From contig NZ_PPRU01000019.1 in the NCBI RefSeq assembly GCF_002902285.1, positions 1-64,000 on the forward strand: 64,000 nt of DNA, in the 5' to 3' direction. The translations under genes and the position numbers were made by a program. Origin of the DNA: Staphylococcus simulans. Its GTDB lineage: Bacteria; Bacillota; Bacilli; Staphylococcales; Staphylococcaceae. Below the pieces are notes generated by a model that saw only the letters and a list, made by a program, of their open reading frames with translations, was not told the origin of the DNA and did not search any database. How positions within the stretch are numbered: position 1 is the stretch's first letter; each line of letters starts with the position of its first letter. Below are positions 47,508 through 57,133 of this stretch, piece after piece.

Positions 47508-47556
47508 CAAATGAAGTCCACTGTCTCAGACAGTGACTTGATTTGTCTTTTTTTAT
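47508..47556 (+). terminator. terminator of the DegV gene
   Basis: Stem CACTGTC/GACAGTG with flanking AAGTC/GACTT pairing, then CTTTTTTTA. It runs directly into the comFA ribosome binding site. Confidence 0.85.
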
Positions 47557-47571
47557 TTAGGAGGGATTATA

Positions 47572-48879
47572 CTGACAACAATTAAGCATTATGGAAAGTT
47601 AGTCAGAAGTACGAAACATCTGACTGATGAAACGATTATCTATCAAGGACCAGGTGTGATACAAAATGGCAAAGGAAAATGGTATTGTCAGCAATGTGGA
47701 ACACCTCATCAAGACGAGTATTATACGTATCATTCAAAAATTCACGATCAACCGATAACTTATTGTCGAAGTTGTTTATCACTCGGTCGTATGGATAGCT
47801 TTAAGCCAATATATATTACCAAAACTGCACATCAAATAAGCTTAGGGGAATATCATTTGGACTTTGAACTGTCTGAACAACAAGCCTATGCTTCCTCACA
47901 TATTATTCGAGCGATTCAACAGCAGGAAAATTTATTACTATATGCGGTAACAGGTGCAGGAAAAACAGAAATGATGTTTGCGGGAATTCAACATGCCAGA
48001 CAACAAGGTATGAATGTGGCGATTGTATCACCGCGTGTCGATGTGGTCATTGAAATCAGCAAGCGTATTATCGAATCGTTTAAAGGTGAACATATAGACG
48101 TCTTGTACCAAGGACAAAGCCAGACGTATCAAGGCCATTTTGTCATTGCGACGGTGCATCAATTATATCGCTTTAAACAACACTTTGATGTGATATATAT
48201 TGATGAGGTTGATGCATTTCCGCTTGCGATGGATCCTTTATTGATGCAGACACTCATTCAAGCTTCAGCTTCTGCTTATAGTCATATTTATATGACAGCT
48301 ACGCCTTCCTCACGTTTATTAAAACAATTCAAAAAAGAGAATATCATTACATTACCAGCGCGATATCATCGTAAACCGCTTCCCGTCCCCAAATTCCACT
48401 ACTTCAAATTCAAACCGAAACGCATGCAGCGCTATTTACTCGAACTTCTTCGAAAACAACTTGAAAACCAACGCGTCACTTTAGTCTTCTTTAATCAAAT
48501 TGAAGTGATGGAACAAGCCTTGGTACACTATCAAAAATATTTCAAAGACTCGGTGGCAGTTCATAGTGAAGATGCTTTACGTTTTGAGAAAGTAGAAGCT
48601 TTAAGAGCAGGTAAACATCCGATTATCTTCACGACCACGATTTTAGAACGGGGTTTCACGATGGCACATTTAGATGTCATTGTCATCGACAGCCAAAGTT
48701 TCCAAACTGCAGCTTTAGTTCAAATTGCAGGACGTACAGGACGTAAATTACAAGATACCAGCGGCTTAGTTTTGTTTTTGCATAATGGGGTCACCTTATC
48801 TATGGTGCAAGCTAAACGCCAAATTAAACAATTGAATCAATTAGGGTTACAAAAGGGGTGGTTGGATGCCGAAATGTAA
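47572..48879 (+). CDS. comFA: DNA uptake helicase ComFA
   Basis: DEAD-like ATPase that helps draw transforming DNA through the membrane. About 435 aa. An N-terminal four-cysteine zinc site (CQQCGTPH..CRSCLSL), Walker A AVTGAGKTE, DEVD box in YIDEVDAFPL, motif III MTATPS and motif VI QIAGRTGR are all present. Start: AGGAGGG (47559-47565) is followed 6-7 nt later by CTG (47572), in frame with the rest; there is no ATG, GTG or TTG until GTG 47656. I take CTG as the likely start. Its end overlaps comFC by 14 nt. Confidence 0.85.
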   Translation: MTTIKHYGKLVRSTKHLTDETIIYQGPGVIQNGKGKWYCQQCGTPHQDEYYTYHSKIHDQPITYCRSCLSLGRMDSFKPIYITKTAHQISLGEYHLDFELSEQQAYASSHIIRAIQQQENLLLYAVTGAGKTEMMFAGIQHARQQGMNVAIVSPRVDVVIEISKRIIESFKGEHIDVLYQGQSQTYQGHFVIATVHQLYRFKQHFDVIYIDEVDAFPLAMDPLLMQTLIQASASAYSHIYMTATPSSRLLKQFKKENIITLPARYHRKPLPVPKFHYFKFKPKRMQRYLLELLRKQLENQRVTLVFFNQIEVMEQALVHYQKYFKDSVAVHSEDALRFEKVEALRAGKHPIIFTTTILERGFTMAHLDVIVIDSQSFQTAALVQIAGRTGRKLQDTSGLVLFLHNGVTLSMVQAKRQIKQLNQLGLQKGWLDAEM

Positions 48880-49546
48880 ACTATGCTTAACTCTATTTTC
48901 GGAACCTTTAACTGCCGCGAATTTTTATAAATCACCTGAAATTCTGTGTGAACATTGTCGACAGGCATTCGAAACATGTCGTCTAGAAAAAGTGAAACGC
49001 TGTCCGCGTTGTTTAAAACCGTTAGACGAAAGTGAAGAAGCTTGTTTAGATTGTCAGTTTTTAGCTCGCAAATTCAACTTAATGCATCAACTTTATTGTG
49101 ATTACCGTTATACAGGGAAAGTACGCGAGACGATTCATCAATATAAAATTGCTGGAGATACGGCATTATGTGAAGTCATCGCAAACCTTATTCGATTGCC
49201 GAAGCAACAGTATGACTATATCATTCCGATTCCTTCACCAATCGTTAGGGATCAACAAAGAACATTTAATCCAGTAGAAATGGTTTTAACAGCAAAAGGG
49301 GTTAAGTATCATCTGATACTGCAAACAGACGTTAGACCGAAACAATCCACTTTGAATAAAGCGATGCGTGCCAAAGCTCCCAATCCATTTTATATTAATC
49401 CTGCATTTCAAGATGTAGATTTACAAAATAAGCGCATTTTACTCGTAGATGATATTTATACAACAGGGCTAACGGCCCATCATGCGATTGAAGCTTTATT
49501 TATCAGAAAAGTTGGAAAAATAGATGTATTTGCTTTTGCTAGATAG
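48866..49546 (+). CDS. comFC: ComF family phosphoribosyltransferase-like protein
   Basis: 226 aa. An N-terminal double zinc-ribbon (CKLC..CEHC..CPRC..CLDC) is joined to a phosphoribosyltransferase-type domain with PRPP-binding RILLVDDIYTTGLT. It is needed for natural transformation in relatives and is thought to work with ComFA. GGGGTGG lies before the ATG. It overlaps comFA by 14 nt. Confidence 0.9.
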   Translation: MPKCKLCLTLFSEPLTAANFYKSPEILCEHCRQAFETCRLEKVKRCPRCLKPLDESEEACLDCQFLARKFNLMHQLYCDYRYTGKVRETIHQYKIAGDTALCEVIANLIRLPKQQYDYIIPIPSPIVRDQQRTFNPVEMVLTAKGVKYHLILQTDVRPKQSTLNKAMRAKAPNPFYINPAFQDVDLQNKRILLVDDIYTTGLTAHHAIEALFIRKVGKIDVFAFAR

Positions 49547-49617
49547 TTGAAACATGTTATTATAAAGGTGAGCATTACCAATCAAAACATATATAGAGGT
49601 TAAAGGAGTCGATCACT

Positions 49618-50181
49618 ATGATTAGATTTGAAATTCATGGAGACAACCTCACTATTACAGACGCAATTCGTAATTACATTGAGGACAAAGTTGGTAAACT
49701 AGAACGTTACTTTACAAATGTGCCGAACGTTGATGCACATGTTAAAGTAAAAACTTACGCCAATTCAAGCACTAAAATTGAAGTGACAATTCCGCTTAAA
49801 GACGTGACACTTCGTGCAGAAGAAAGAAACGACGATTTATATGCGGGCATTGATTTAATCACTAACAAATTAGAACGTCAAGTGCGTAAGTACAAAACAC
49901 GCGTTAATCGTAAAAAACGTAAAGAGAATGAGAAAGAACCATTCCCATCAATCCCAGCAGCTACACCAGAAACTGCTGATCAAGATAACAATGATGAAAT
50001 CGAAATCATTCGTTCTAAACAATTCAGCTTAAAACCGATGGATTCTGAAGAAGCCGTATTACAAATGGACTTATTAGGTCATGACTTCTTCATCTTTACA
50101 GACCGTGATACAGATGGTACAAGCATCGTTTATCGCAGAAAAGATGGAAAATACGGTTTAATTGAAACAGTTGAAAATTAA
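49618..50181 (+). CDS. hpf: ribosome hibernation promoting factor, long form
   Basis: 187 aa, the long form that dimerises 70S ribosomes into 100S particles in stationary phase. The N-terminal S30AE domain (1-100) begins [13 protein letters not shown], then a linker, then the C-terminal dimerisation domain (about 128-187, [19 protein letters not shown]). AAAGGAG lies 8-9 nt before the ATG. It follows comFC by 70 bp but has its own terminator. Confidence 0.95.
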   Translation: MIRFEIHGDNLTITDAIRNYIEDKVGKLERYFTNVPNVDAHVKVKTYANSSTKIEVTIPLKDVTLRAEERNDDLYAGIDLITNKLERQVRKYKTRVNRKKRKENEKEPFPSIPAATPETADQDNNDEIEIIRSKQFSLKPMDSEEAVLQMDLLGHDFFIFTDRDTDGTSIVYRRKDGKYGLIETVEN

Positions 50182-50195
50182 TAATTAATGTCTCA

Positions 50196-50236
50196 TGAGA
50201 GGCTCGCAGCTGTGAGGTTGCGAGTCTCTTTTTTAA
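50196..50236 (+). terminator. terminator of hpf
   Basis: Stem AGAGGCTCGCA/TGCGAGTCTCT with mismatches, then TTTTTT. Confidence 0.88.
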
Positions 50237-50518
50237 TGACTACTAATTTCAAAGATTAAGTTTGTATTAATAAGATTGTATTTGATTGATTTCAGTAAGT
50301 TGAACGTGTCAAAATATAGAGGATATGTTTGAAACGTGTAATGCACCAACAACACAAATAGAAACTTTGGATTAAGTGAAGAAAATCATAAGCACTGATA
50401 CTTATAAATAAAGAGTTATCAACTATTAGAATGAGTATATAAGTGTAACTTTTACGATATAAATGGTAAGATGAATTGTTGTAAGCCAAACAGTTTTTAT
50501 ACCAAAGGAGCGAACAGA
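50237..50518 (+). other. secA upstream region
   Basis: AT-rich intergenic stretch of about 280 bp. I see no promoter I would defend and no gene. The 80-codon minus-strand frame over it has no protein features. AAAGGAG precedes secA. Confidence 0.3.
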
Positions 50519-53047
50519 ATGGGTTTTTTATCAAAAATTGTTGACGGCAATAAGAGAGAAATTAAACGCCTAGGTAAGCAAGCGGACAAAGTACTCGCAT
50601 TGGAAGAGGAAATGTCGATTCTTACTGATGAAGAAATTAGAAATAAAACACAAGAACTTAAAGAACGAGTTCAAGCTGAAGAAGATGTAGTTAAACAAGA
50701 TAAAATATTAGACGAAATCCTTCCTGAAGCCTTTGCTTTAGTAAGAGAAGGGGCTAAACGTGTGTTCAATATGTCACCTTACCGTGTCCAAGTTATGGGT
50801 GGTATCGCGATTCATAACGGTGACATTTCAGAAATGAGAACCGGTGAAGGTAAAACGTTGACAGCGACAATGCCGACGTATTTGAACGCTTTAGCAGGTC
50901 GCGGTGTACACGTTATTACAGTCAACGAATATTTAGCAAGTGTACAAAGTGAAGAAATGGCTGAGTTATATAACTTCTTAGGTTTATCTGTAGGATTAAA
51001 CTTAAACAGTTTATCAACAGAGGAGAAACGCCAAGCCTATAATGAAGATATCACGTACAGTACTAACAACGAACTTGGTTTCGATTACTTACGTGACAAC
51101 ATGGTGAATTATGCAGAAGAACGTGTTATGCGTCCGCTTCACTTCGCCATCATTGATGAGGTCGACTCTATCTTAATCGACGAAGCACGTACACCTTTAA
51201 TTATTTCTGGTGAAGCAGAAAAATCAACATCACTTTACACACAAGCGAACGTATTTGCGAAAATGTTGAAAGCTGAAGATGATTATAACTATGATGAGAA
51301 AACAAAATCTGTTCAATTAACAGATCAAGGTGCAGATAAAGCTGAACGTATGTTTAAACTGGATAACTTATATGATTTAAACAACGTAGATATTATTACA
51401 CATATCAATACAGCATTACGTGCCAACTATACACTACAACGTGATGTCGACTACATGGTGACAGATGGTGAAGTATTAATCGTTGACCAATTTACAGGTC
51501 GTACAATGCCAGGTCGTCGTTTCTCAGAAGGGTTGCACCAAGCGATTGAAGCAAAAGAAGGCGTGCAAATCCAAAATGAATCTAAGACAATGGCATCGAT
51601 TACGTTCCAAAACTTCTTCCGTATGTACAACAAATTATCTGGTATGACAGGTACAGCGAAAACTGAGGAAGAAGAGTTCCGTAATATCTATAATATGACA
51701 GTTACGCAAATTCCGACGAACCGTCCTGTACAACGTATCGACAAACCTGATTTAATTTATATTAGTCAAAAAGGTAAATTCGACGCGGTGGTTGAAGATG
51801 TTGTAGAAAAACATAAAAAAGGTCAACCGATTCTTTTAGGTACAGTAGCGGTTGAAACCAGTGAATATATTTCTAAGTTATTGAAAAAACGCGGCGTACG
51901 TCATGACGTCTTAAACGCGAAAAACCATGAGCGTGAAGCAGAAATCGTTTCTACTGCAGGTCAAAAAGGTGCTGTAACGATTGCGACAAACATGGCCGGT
52001 CGTGGTACAGATATCAAACTTGGCGAAGGTGTCGAAGAACTGGGCGGTTTAGCAGTTATCGGTACAGAACGTCATGAATCACGTCGTATCGATGACCAAT
52101 TACGTGGTCGTTCTGGTCGTCAAGGTGACAGAGGTGAAAGTCGTTTCTACTTATCACTTCAAGACGAATTAATGGTACGTTTCGGTTCAGAACGTCTTCA
52201 AAATATGATGGGCCGTTTAGGTATGGATGATTCTACACCGATTGAATCTAAAATGGTTTCTCGTGCTGTAGAGTCTGCACAAAAACGTGTAGAAGGTAAT
52301 AACTTCGATGCGCGTAAACGTATCCTTGAATATGACGAAGTATTACGTAAGCAACGTGAAATTATTTACGGTGAACGTAACAGCATTATCGATAATGAAG
52401 AAAGTTCTGATCTTGTAAAAACAATGATGCGTTCAACACTAGATCGCGCCATCGGTTATTATGTAAATGATGACTTAGATGAAGTAGATTACGATCCGTT
52501 CATTAATTATGTAGAAGATGTCTTCTTACATGAAGGTGAATTAGATATCTCTGAAATCAAAGGTAAAGATAGAGAAGATATCTTTGATACAGTATGGGAA
52601 AAAGTTGAAGCTGCTTATGAAAAACAAAAAGCTAATATTCCTGAGCAATTTAATGAGTTCGAACGTATGATTTTATTACGTTCTATCGATAGTCGTTGGA
52701 CAGACCATATCGATACGATGGACCAATTACGTCAAGGTATTCATTTACGCTCATACGGACAACAAAACCCACTTCGTGATTATCAAAATGAAGGACATCA
52801 ACTGTTCGATAATATGATGATGAATATCGAAGAAGATGTCAGCAAATATATCCTTAAGTCTGTCATCACAGTAGAAGATGATGTGGAACGTGATAAAGCA
52901 AAGGAGTATAAAGGGCAGCATGTCTCAGCTGAAGACGGTAAAGAGAAAGTCAAAGCGAAACCGATTGTGAAAGGCGACCAAGTCGGCCGTAACGATCCCT
53001 GCCCATGCGGAAGCGGCAAGAAATACAAAAACTGCTGCGGCAAATAG
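50519..53047 (+). CDS. secA: preprotein translocase ATPase SecA
   Basis: Motor of the general secretion pathway, 842 aa (SecA1 type). [11 protein letters not shown] is Walker A near residue 100, [17 protein letters not shown] the DEAD-like motif, [10 protein letters not shown] and [11 protein letters not shown] the second motor. The C-terminal zinc tail is [13 protein letters not shown], which binds SecB-like partners or the ribosome. The frame opens at 50471, but AAAGGAG lies 8 nt before the ATG at 50519. It is followed by a strong terminator before prfB. Confidence 0.97.
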   Translation: MGFLSKIVDGNKREIKRLGKQADKVLALEEEMSILTDEEIRNKTQELKERVQAEEDVVKQDKILDEILPEAFALVREGAKRVFNMSPYRVQVMGGIAIHNGDISEMRTGEGKTLTATMPTYLNALAGRGVHVITVNEYLASVQSEEMAELYNFLGLSVGLNLNSLSTEEKRQAYNEDITYSTNNELGFDYLRDNMVNYAEERVMRPLHFAIIDEVDSILIDEARTPLIISGEAEKSTSLYTQANVFAKMLKAEDDYNYDEKTKSVQLTDQGADKAERMFKLDNLYDLNNVDIITHINTALRANYTLQRDVDYMVTDGEVLIVDQFTGRTMPGRRFSEGLHQAIEAKEGVQIQNESKTMASITFQNFFRMYNKLSGMTGTAKTEEEEFRNIYNMTVTQIPTNRPVQRIDKPDLIYISQKGKFDAVVEDVVEKHKKGQPILLGTVAVETSEYISKLLKKRGVRHDVLNAKNHEREAEIVSTAGQKGAVTIATNMAGRGTDIKLGEGVEELGGLAVIGTERHESRRIDDQLRGRSGRQGDRGESRFYLSLQDELMVRFGSERLQNMMGRLGMDDSTPIESKMVSRAVESAQKRVEGNNFDARKRILEYDEVLRKQREIIYGERNSIIDNEESSDLVKTMMRSTLDRAIGYYVNDDLDEVDYDPFINYVEDVFLHEGELDISEIKGKDREDIFDTVWEKVEAAYEKQKANIPEQFNEFERMILLRSIDSRWTDHIDTMDQLRQGIHLRSYGQQNPLRDYQNEGHQLFDNMMMNIEEDVSKYILKSVITVEDDVERDKAKEYKGQHVSAEDGKEKVKAKPIVKGDQVGRNDPCPCGSGKKYKNCCGK

Positions 53048-53058
53048 TATGCATTTCT

Positions 53059-53122
53059 AAGAACCATTGCGTATTGTAAGGAAGAAAATTTGTTCTTCCT
53101 TACAGGCAGTCGGTTCTTTTTT
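53059..53122 (+). terminator. terminator of secA
   Basis: Outer stem AAGAACC/GGTTCTT around an inner perfect 12-bp stem (TGTAAGGAAGAA/TTCTTCCTTACA), then TTTTTT. Confidence 0.9.
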
Positions 53123-53204
53123 CATACAAGCATATCTCTAAGTTATGCTAAAATAGGAAAAGTATAGAACAAACTAATCAATCAATGTACAGGAGAGAAA
53201 AAAG

Positions 53205-54321
53205 ATGGAACTATCTGAAATTAAGCGTAATATCGCGAACTATAGTGAAAAATTAGAACAACTTAGGGGGTCTCTTTGACTTAGAAGAAAAAGAGACAAA
53301 CATCCAAGAATATGAAGAAATGATGACAGAACCGACATTCTGGGATGATCAAAATAAAGCGCAAGAAATTATCGATAAAAATAATGCGTTAAAGTCAGTA
53401 GTGCAAGGCTATCGTGATTTAGAAGCAGAAATCGAAGATATGAACGCGACGCACGAATTACTGCAAGAAGAATATGATGAAGATTTAAAAGCAGACTTAG
53501 AAGAAGAAACTGTAAACTTTAAAAGTAAATTAGACGAATTTGAATTACAGTTATTATTAAATGGACCTTATGATGATAACAATGCAATCTTAGAATTGCA
53601 TCCAGGTGCCGGCGGTACAGAATCACAAGACTGGGCGAGCATGTTGCTTCGTATGTATCAACGCTATGCTGAAGATAAAAACTTTAAAGTAGAAGTAGCA
53701 GATTATTTACCTGGTGATGAAGCGGGCGTTAAAAGTGTGACATTGTTAATCAAAGGTCATAATGCGTATGGCTATTTAAAAGCTGAAAAAGGTGTGCATC
53801 GTTTAGTACGTATTTCACCGTTCGACTCATCAGGCAGACGTCATACGTCATTCGTTTCTTGTGATGTCATCCCTGAATTCAATAATAATGAAATCGAAAT
53901 CGATATTAACCCGGATGATATTACAGTCGATACGTTCAGAGCATCAGGTGCCGGTGGTCAGCACATCAACAAAACAGAGTCTGCCATCCGTATTACCCAC
54001 CATCCAACAGGTATTGTAGTAAATAACCAAAACGAACGTTCACAAATTAAGAACCGTGAAGCGGCTATGAAAATGTTGAAATCTAAATTGTATCAATTGA
54101 AATTAGAAGAACAAGAAAAAGAAATGGCTGAAATCCGAGGCGAACAAAAAGACATCGGCTGGGGCAGTCAGATTCGTTCTTATGTTTTCCATCCATATTC
54201 AATGGTGAAAGATCACCGTACGAATGAAGAAACAGGTAACGTTAACGCAGTAATGGATGGAGAAATAGGACCATTCATTGAAGCGTACTTACGTACACAA
54301 ATGGATAACCGTGACGCGTAA
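53205..54321 (+). CDS. prfB: peptide chain release factor 2 (programmed +1 frameshift)
   Basis: RF2, terminating at UGA and UAA. It is read in two frames. The ATG at 53205 (AGGAGAG upstream) runs 24 codons to an in-frame TGA at 53277-53279. The slip site is AGGGGGTCTCTTTGAC: a strong internal SD, CTT, then TGA C. After a +1 shift, reading resumes at GAC (53278) and continues to 54321, giving 371 aa. SPF anticodon motif (RISPFDSSG) and GGQ ([13 protein letters not shown]) are both there. The frameshift is self-regulation by RF2 level, known across bacteria, not damage. Confidence 0.97.
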
Positions 54322-54330
54322 TGTCACAAA

Positions 54331-54371
54331 TCAAGACCAGAGTATAATATACTTTGGTCTTTTATTTTTTA
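54331..54371 (+). terminator. terminator of prfB
   Basis: Stem AAGACCA.AGTAT/ATACT.TGGTCTT followed by TTATTTTTT. Confidence 0.88.
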
Positions 54372-54649
54372 TCAAACAAAAAACATTATTGATAAAAGTA
54401 AATTTAGATGTTAAATGCATGAGTTAATATTACTGTTATGTTACAAAGAATCCTATTAAAAAGGTTAATAAGCGTACTAGTGCCAATGATTTAGTTTAAT
54501 TGACAGAAAGTTTCTTTGATTTAGAGATTAAACGATAGTATAACGTTTATATTACAACTCTATAACATTCCACCTAGAGCGGAAGGGTTGTGCTATATTG
54601 GATTTATCAATTAATGATTAAAAAATGACAGCAAAGGATGAAATAATAA
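54372..54649 (+). promoter_or_regulatory. upstream region of the LysM-CHAP gene with WalR box
   Basis: On the minus strand, 54551-54567 reads TGTTAT-AGAGT-TGTAAT, a perfect match to the WalR recognition TGTWAH-N5-TGTWAH. A second, weaker copy (TGTAAC-ATAAC-AGTAAT, one mismatch) is at 54429-54445. An extended -10 TGC-TATATT (54591-54599) follows the first. WalKR drives autolysins of this domain type in staphylococci. Confidence 0.65.
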
Positions 54650-55585
54650 ATGAAGAAAGCTTTATTACTATCAGCATCATCATTAACTCTATTAACAGCA
54701 TTGAATGGTGTTGCATCTGCAGAACAAACGCATGTAGTTAAAGAAGATGCTAAGTTAAGCGAAGTTGCAGCTTTGTTTGCCACTACTACTGATGAAATTA
54801 AATCACTTAATAAATTAAGCCAAGACGAAGTTAAAAAAGACACTGCTTTAGTATTACCTGACACAGACGTTGTAGAAGTTAAAGCAGGAGACACTTTAAA
54901 ATCAATCGCAGCAGCACATAAAATCTCTTTAGATCAATTATACAAATTAAACCCAGGCGTGACACACATCATTTTACCTGGCGATATTTTAGCAGTTTCT
55001 GACAAAGGTGCAGCGCATTTAGAAGCGTTACATACTGGTAAAGCTGTACCACAAACAGAACAAAAATCTGGTCAAGCAACAGCAAACTATGATGCACCAG
55101 CACACACAACATCAGCTCCTGTAAACTATACTGCTGATGCAGCTTATAACACAAGCTACACTAGTTATGAAGCACCATCTTATAACTATTCACAATCATA
55201 TAGTGCACCAACAACTTCTTATAGTGCACCTTCATATCAAACAAGTGCACCATCTTATTATTCAGGTGCAAACCTTTACACTGCAGGTCAATGTACTTCA
55301 TACGCATTCGATCGCGCAGGCGGTAAAGTAGGTTCAACTTGGGGTAACGCAAATAACTGGGCAAACGCAGCGGCAGCAGCGGGACACACAGTAAACAATA
55401 TTCCAGCAGCAGGTTCAATCATGCAATCTTCAGCAGGTGCATACGGTCACGTAGCATATGTTGAAGGTGTTAACAGCGACGGTTCAGTTCGTGTATCTGA
55501 AATGAACTACGGCTATGGTCCAGGTGTCGTAACTTCACGTACGATTTCAGCTGGTCAAGCAAGCGGTTATAACTTCATTCACTAA
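54650..55585 (+). CDS. LysM-CHAP domain cell wall hydrolase
   Basis: Secreted protein of 311 aa. A signal peptide (cut likely after ASA, near residue 25) precedes two LysM domains (about 26-72 and 76-120) that bind peptidoglycan. A Ser/Tyr/Ala/Pro/Thr linker rich in SYSAP and SYE repeats follows (about 145-205), then a CHAP amidase/endopeptidase domain (about 207-311). The catalytic Cys is in [11 protein letters not shown] and His in [16 protein letters not shown] carries the third residue. It resembles SsaA/Sle1-type autolysins. AAAGGATGA precedes the ATG. WalR-type boxes upstream fit. Confidence 0.92.
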   Translation: MKKALLLSASSLTLLTALNGVASAEQTHVVKEDAKLSEVAALFATTTDEIKSLNKLSQDEVKKDTALVLPDTDVVEVKAGDTLKSIAAAHKISLDQLYKLNPGVTHIILPGDILAVSDKGAAHLEALHTGKAVPQTEQKSGQATANYDAPAHTTSAPVNYTADAAYNTSYTSYEAPSYNYSQSYSAPTTSYSAPSYQTSAPSYYSGANLYTAGQCTSYAFDRAGGKVGSTWGNANNWANAAAAAGHTVNNIPAAGSIMQSSAGAYGHVAYVEGVNSDGSVRVSEMNYGYGPGVVTSRTISAGQASGYNFIH

Positions 55586-55597
55586 TTAAAAAATGAT

Positions 55598-55636
55598 TCG
55601 CACTGTTCTCTATTAAGAGGATGGTGCTTTTTTTAT
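55598..55636 (+). terminator. terminator of the LysM-CHAP gene
   Basis: Imperfect stem GCAC.GTTCTC/GAGGAT.GTGC followed by TTTTTTTA. Confidence 0.7.
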
Positions 55637-55913
55637 TGGTACAAGTTAAATGTAAAGGTTAAGTAAATCGGAAATAAATGCTTTAAATTACAGAAAGAAA
55701 AATGGTAAAGTTAAAGCAACTTCAGACATTGTGTGAAGGAAAACCACATATATTATTATAAAGTTCATAAATATAAACTCTTTATTCGTTATATTTCCGC
55801 TAGTAAAAGAAAAGTGTTTTAATAAAATTGAAAGTAATCGTGATAAAGTGCTTGATATATATTCGTGTATGCGGGTATAATATTTGATTAAATAGATAAG
55901 GGGTGAGCTCAAC
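55637..55913 (+). promoter_or_regulatory. upstream region of the HD-domain gene
   Basis: About 275 bp without a gene. A promoter, TTGATA (55852-55857), 18 nt, TATAAT (55876-55881), lies 30 bp before the GTG start. Nothing else recognised. Confidence 0.55.
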
Positions 55914-56555
55914 GTGGGTGTACATCAATATTTTAAAAGATTATCTGATTTAGAAAAGCTGATACGCTTGCCTGGTAAATTCAAGTATTTTGAGCATAAT
56001 GTAGCAGCACATTCATTTAAAGTAACGAAAATAGCGCAATACTTAGCCACAGTAGAAGAACATCATGGCAATGAAATTGATTGGAAAAGCTTATATGAAA
56101 AAGCTTTGAATCATGACTTTGCGGAAGTATTTACAGGGGATATTAAAACGCCTGTGAAATATGCCAGCCGTGATTTGAAGAAATTGTTCTCGCAAGTGGA
56201 AGAAGAGATGGTAGATAATTTTATTAGAGAAGAATTTCCGGAAGAATATCAAGATGTTTACAGAGAACGTCTGCAAGAAGGCAAAGATGATTCTTTAGAA
56301 GGTCAAATTTTGGCAGTAGCTGATAAAATCGACTTGTTATATGAAACATTTGGTGAAATTCAAAAGCGTAATCCAGACTCACTTTTCTTTGAAATTTATG
56401 AAATGTCTTTAGAAACTATTATGCAGTTTGATCACTTAGTGTCCGTTCAAGATTTTATCGAGAACGTCATCCCTGAAATGTTAACGGAAAACTTCATTCC
56501 ACGTTCAGAGTTACGAGAATTAACAATGTCGATTTTAAATAAAAGAGACGGGTGA
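55914..56555 (+). CDS. HD-domain phosphohydrolase (YfbR-like)
   Basis: 213 aa. HD motif residues: VAAHSFKV (His), NHDFAEVFTGDIKTP (His-Asp) and ADKIDLLYE (Asp), a metal-dependent phosphohydrolase arrangement like YfbR 5'-nucleotidase. Substrate unknown; deoxynucleoside monophosphates are plausible. GTG start, 7 nt after AAGGGGTGA. The next gene, csbA, starts 6 bp after its stop, so they form an operon. Confidence 0.83.
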   Translation: MGVHQYFKRLSDLEKLIRLPGKFKYFEHNVAAHSFKVTKIAQYLATVEEHHGNEIDWKSLYEKALNHDFAEVFTGDIKTPVKYASRDLKKLFSQVEEEMVDNFIREEFPEEYQDVYRERLQEGKDDSLEGQILAVADKIDLLYETFGEIQKRNPDSLFFEIYEMSLETIMQFDHLVSVQDFIENVIPEMLTENFIPRSELRELTMSILNKRDG

Positions 56556-56561
56556 CCGCTT

Positions 56562-56804
56562 ATGCATCTCATTTGGTATCTTTGTGCCTCATTTTTCCCA
56601 TGTATACTTGTTGTACTATTTAGTGTAGTAACGAAAAATAAATGGGTCGGCGCAATTGTGACATTAATGCTGATCGGCGGTTCTATATATAAAGGATTCT
56701 TTCATAGTGAATGGATTATTTTTATAGATGTTGTATCTCTGCTGGCTGGTTTTGTGATTGTAGATCAATTGCGTCTTCATAAACAGCATGAAGATGATCG
56801 TTGA
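56562..56804 (+). CDS. csbA: CsbA family small membrane protein
   Basis: 80 aa with two or three TM segments. It matches CsbA (DUF2198), a sigma-B-controlled membrane protein in Bacillus, and as there it precedes uvrB-uvrA. GGGTGA lies before the ATG. Function unknown. Cotranscribed with the HD gene; a terminator separates it from uvrB. Confidence 0.8.
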   Translation: MHLIWYLCASFFPCILVVLFSVVTKNKWVGAIVTLMLIGGSIYKGFFHSEWIIFIDVVSLLAGFVIVDQLRLHKQHEDDR

Positions 56805-56816
56805 ATAGAAATGAAA

Positions 56817-56855
56817 CAGGTGCTTGTCTAAAAAAGACAAGTGCTTTTTGTTTGG
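56817..56855 (+). terminator. terminator after csbA
   Basis: Stem GCTTGTC/GACAAG(t)GC with an A-rich loop, then TTTTTGTTT. Confidence 0.85.
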
Positions 56856-56873
56856 GGAAAAAGAGTAGTTTTA

Positions 56874-56914
56874 CGAACAGATGTTTGTATCTTTTTGACA
56901 GAATCTGTTACAAT
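56874..56914 (+). promoter_or_regulatory. SOS-regulated promoter of uvrBA
   Basis: CGAACAGATGTTTG (56874-56887) matches the LexA box CGAAC-N4-GTTCG with one mismatch. It overlaps a -35 TTGTAT (56886-56891); 17 nt on is the extended -10 TG-T-TACAAT (56909-56914). Confidence 0.82.
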
Positions 56915-57041
56915 ATATAGTGATGTAAAAAGTTTGAAATAGAGTAATTGAGAGTATAGAAAGACTAAATAGAACGATGAAATGAGATTTTGGGAAGTTG
57001 CGAATTAACCAGCTTAATTGCAATCTCAACATGAAGTATAT

Positions 57042-57070
57042 GGTTGGGACAGACGACAAGTGTCTCAACC
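57042..57070 (+). other. hairpin in the uvrB leader
   Basis: GGTTGGGACA/TGTCTCAACC with a 9-nt loop, followed by TATTTATATTTT, an imperfect U-tract. It lies between the SOS promoter and uvrB and could be a partial terminator or a stability element. Confidence 0.55.
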
Positions 57071-57133
57071 TATTTATATTTTAAAACTCATATTTTTCTA
57101 TAGAAGTGTCAATAAAGGAGGATACCGAATTTT

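Noticed and set aside
53205-53279. prfB as a broken gene (in-frame stop at codon 25)
   Set aside because: The stop lies in a canonical RF2 frameshift site, so the gene is intact.
54969-55418. Several His/Leu- and Tyr-rich frames over the LysM-CHAP linker
   Set aside because: These are out-of-frame readings of the repetitive Ser/Tyr/Ala/Pro linker.
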